Of a stretch of 7,167 nt of DNA, positions 6,692 through 7,167 are shown piece by piece. The stretch is taken from positions 1-7,167 of the forward strand of contig DLVS01000445.1 in NCBI GenBank assembly GCA_003445095.1, in the 5' to 3' direction. The first letter of the stretch is position 1. The number at the start of each line of letters is the position of its first letter. The notes under the pieces are model-generated. The model saw only the letters and a list, made by a program, of their open reading frames with translations. It did not search any database and was not told the DNA's origin. The translations under genes and the position numbers were made by a program. This DNA comes from Verrucomicrobiales bacterium (lineage in GTDB: Bacteria > Verrucomicrobiota > Verrucomicrobiia > Limisphaerales > UBA9464).

Positions 6692-6712
6692 TGACCGGAG
6701 AGGAATCGGTCA
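6692..6712. promoter_or_regulatory. Inverted repeat immediately upstream of DinB-like start
   Basis: TGACCG (6692-6697) and CGGTCA (6707-6712) form a perfect 6-bp dyad with a 9-nt spacer, ending about six nt before the ATG at 6685 on the minus strand and directly next to the alternative GTG. It could be a repressor operator or a 5' leader hairpin that limits ribosome access. A chance occurrence is also possible; no known motif is recognised. Confidence 0.35.
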
Positions 6713-6756
6713 CGCAGGTGGGTCGCACTGAGTCGAGTTTGCTTACACGCCAGGTT

Positions 6757-7167
6757 TCAAGACGAGAATCGCGATCCGGTCCAACCGGTTCGCTGTGCGG
6801 TGACGAGCAACGGTCCGACATACGGAAGCTGATACCGACGAAGCCAAATTACGATCGTGCTCGCGCAGAAAACCGTTATCGCCAGACCAAAGAGGAGTCC
6901 GCCGTCGTTTTGCACTACCAGTCCGAGTTTAGTGAGGTGGCTGATAATTGCGGCGGACATCAGGCCGAGTGACAACAGCGCGCCGAAAAGGGCCATTCGG
7001 CTCCAAAGCAACAGTCCGGCGGCCACCAATTCTGCCATGCCAGTCGCAATGCGACCCCAGGGTTCCACACCTAGCGTCGTAAAGATAAACTTGGATTCCG
7101 CCGCGCCGCTGAATTTGAAAAACAGCGTTTGCAGCAGAATCGCTGCCGCGATCAATTGAAAGAGCCA
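6757..7167 (-). CDS. DoxX-like integral membrane protein (N-terminus beyond window)
   Basis: At least 136 residues are present; the frame is open to the window edge (WLFQLIAAAILLQTLFFKF), so the real start is outside. A TTG at 7155 lies in the middle of the first membrane helix and is not a credible start. The sequence fits the DoxX family: LLQTLFFKFSGAAES, TLGVEPWGRIATGMAELVAAGLLL, a third helix GALLSLGLMSAAIISHLTKLG, a short loop VQNDGGLLF, and a fourth helix ending in RR. Four membrane segments are expected. DoxX relatives are small membrane proteins associated with redox balance or thiosulphate oxidation in some species, but the function is unknown for most. The last ~20 residues (LLVTAQRTGWTGSRFSS) are poorly conserved in style. 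It ends 71 nt before the DinB-like gene on the same strand, so co-transcription is possible but unproven. Confidence 0.83.
   Translation of the reverse strand, partial: WLFQLIAAAILLQTLFFKFSGAAESKFIFTTLGVEPWGRIATGMAELVAAGLLLWSRMALFGALLSLGLMSAAIISHLTKLGLVVQNDGGLLFGLAITVFCASTIVIWLRRYQLPYVGPLLVTAQRTGWTGSRFSS

Overview
The window looks like one end of a metagenome-assembled contig from a Verrucomicrobiota bacterium, most likely a Pedosphaera/Limisphaerales-type soil or freshwater lineage. This rests on high GC, a LamG protein with the C-terminal tail style common in that phylum, a VCBS-repeat/ASPIC-UnbV lipoprotein paired with a TPR lipoprotein, and mostly weak Shine-Dalgarno sequences. The lineage is an inference from protein style; no marker gene is present.

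Layout from left to right. Bases 1-40 are not genomic: a poly-T run followed by 17 bases identical to the Illumina P5 adapter. From about 41 to 384 (+) lies the C-terminal end of a secreted LamG-type protein. It is followed by a near-perfect intrinsic terminator at 405-436. All other genes are on the minus strand, so this terminator sits between two convergent units.

The first minus-strand unit (3406 down to 435) encodes two predicted lipoproteins that overlap by ATGA: a CRTAC1-like protein with seven DxDxDG calcium-binding repeats and a C-terminal ASPIC/UnbV domain, then a TPR protein. They are probably co-translated and act together outside the cytoplasmic membrane. Their function is not established.

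The second minus-strand unit runs from the right edge down to 3619. It holds a DoxX-like membrane protein (cut by the window edge), a DinB-like four-helix protein, a 562-residue protein that joins an N-terminal DedA/VTT membrane domain to a C-terminal ATP-grasp ligase domain, and an NRDE/TANGO2-like protein with a Cys-rich tail. Gaps between the last three are 12 and 16 nt, which suggests a single operon. DoxX is 71 nt upstream and may or may not belong to it. The DedA-ATP-grasp fusion and its tight linkage to DinB and NRDE genes is the most interesting biology here. A membrane-coupled ligase acting on a lipid or envelope substrate is a reasonable guess, but the substrate cannot be read from sequence.

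There are no tRNA or rRNA genes, CRISPR arrays, insertion sequences or phage genes. The 212-nt gap between the two minus-strand units (3407-3618) is the only sizeable non-coding stretch.
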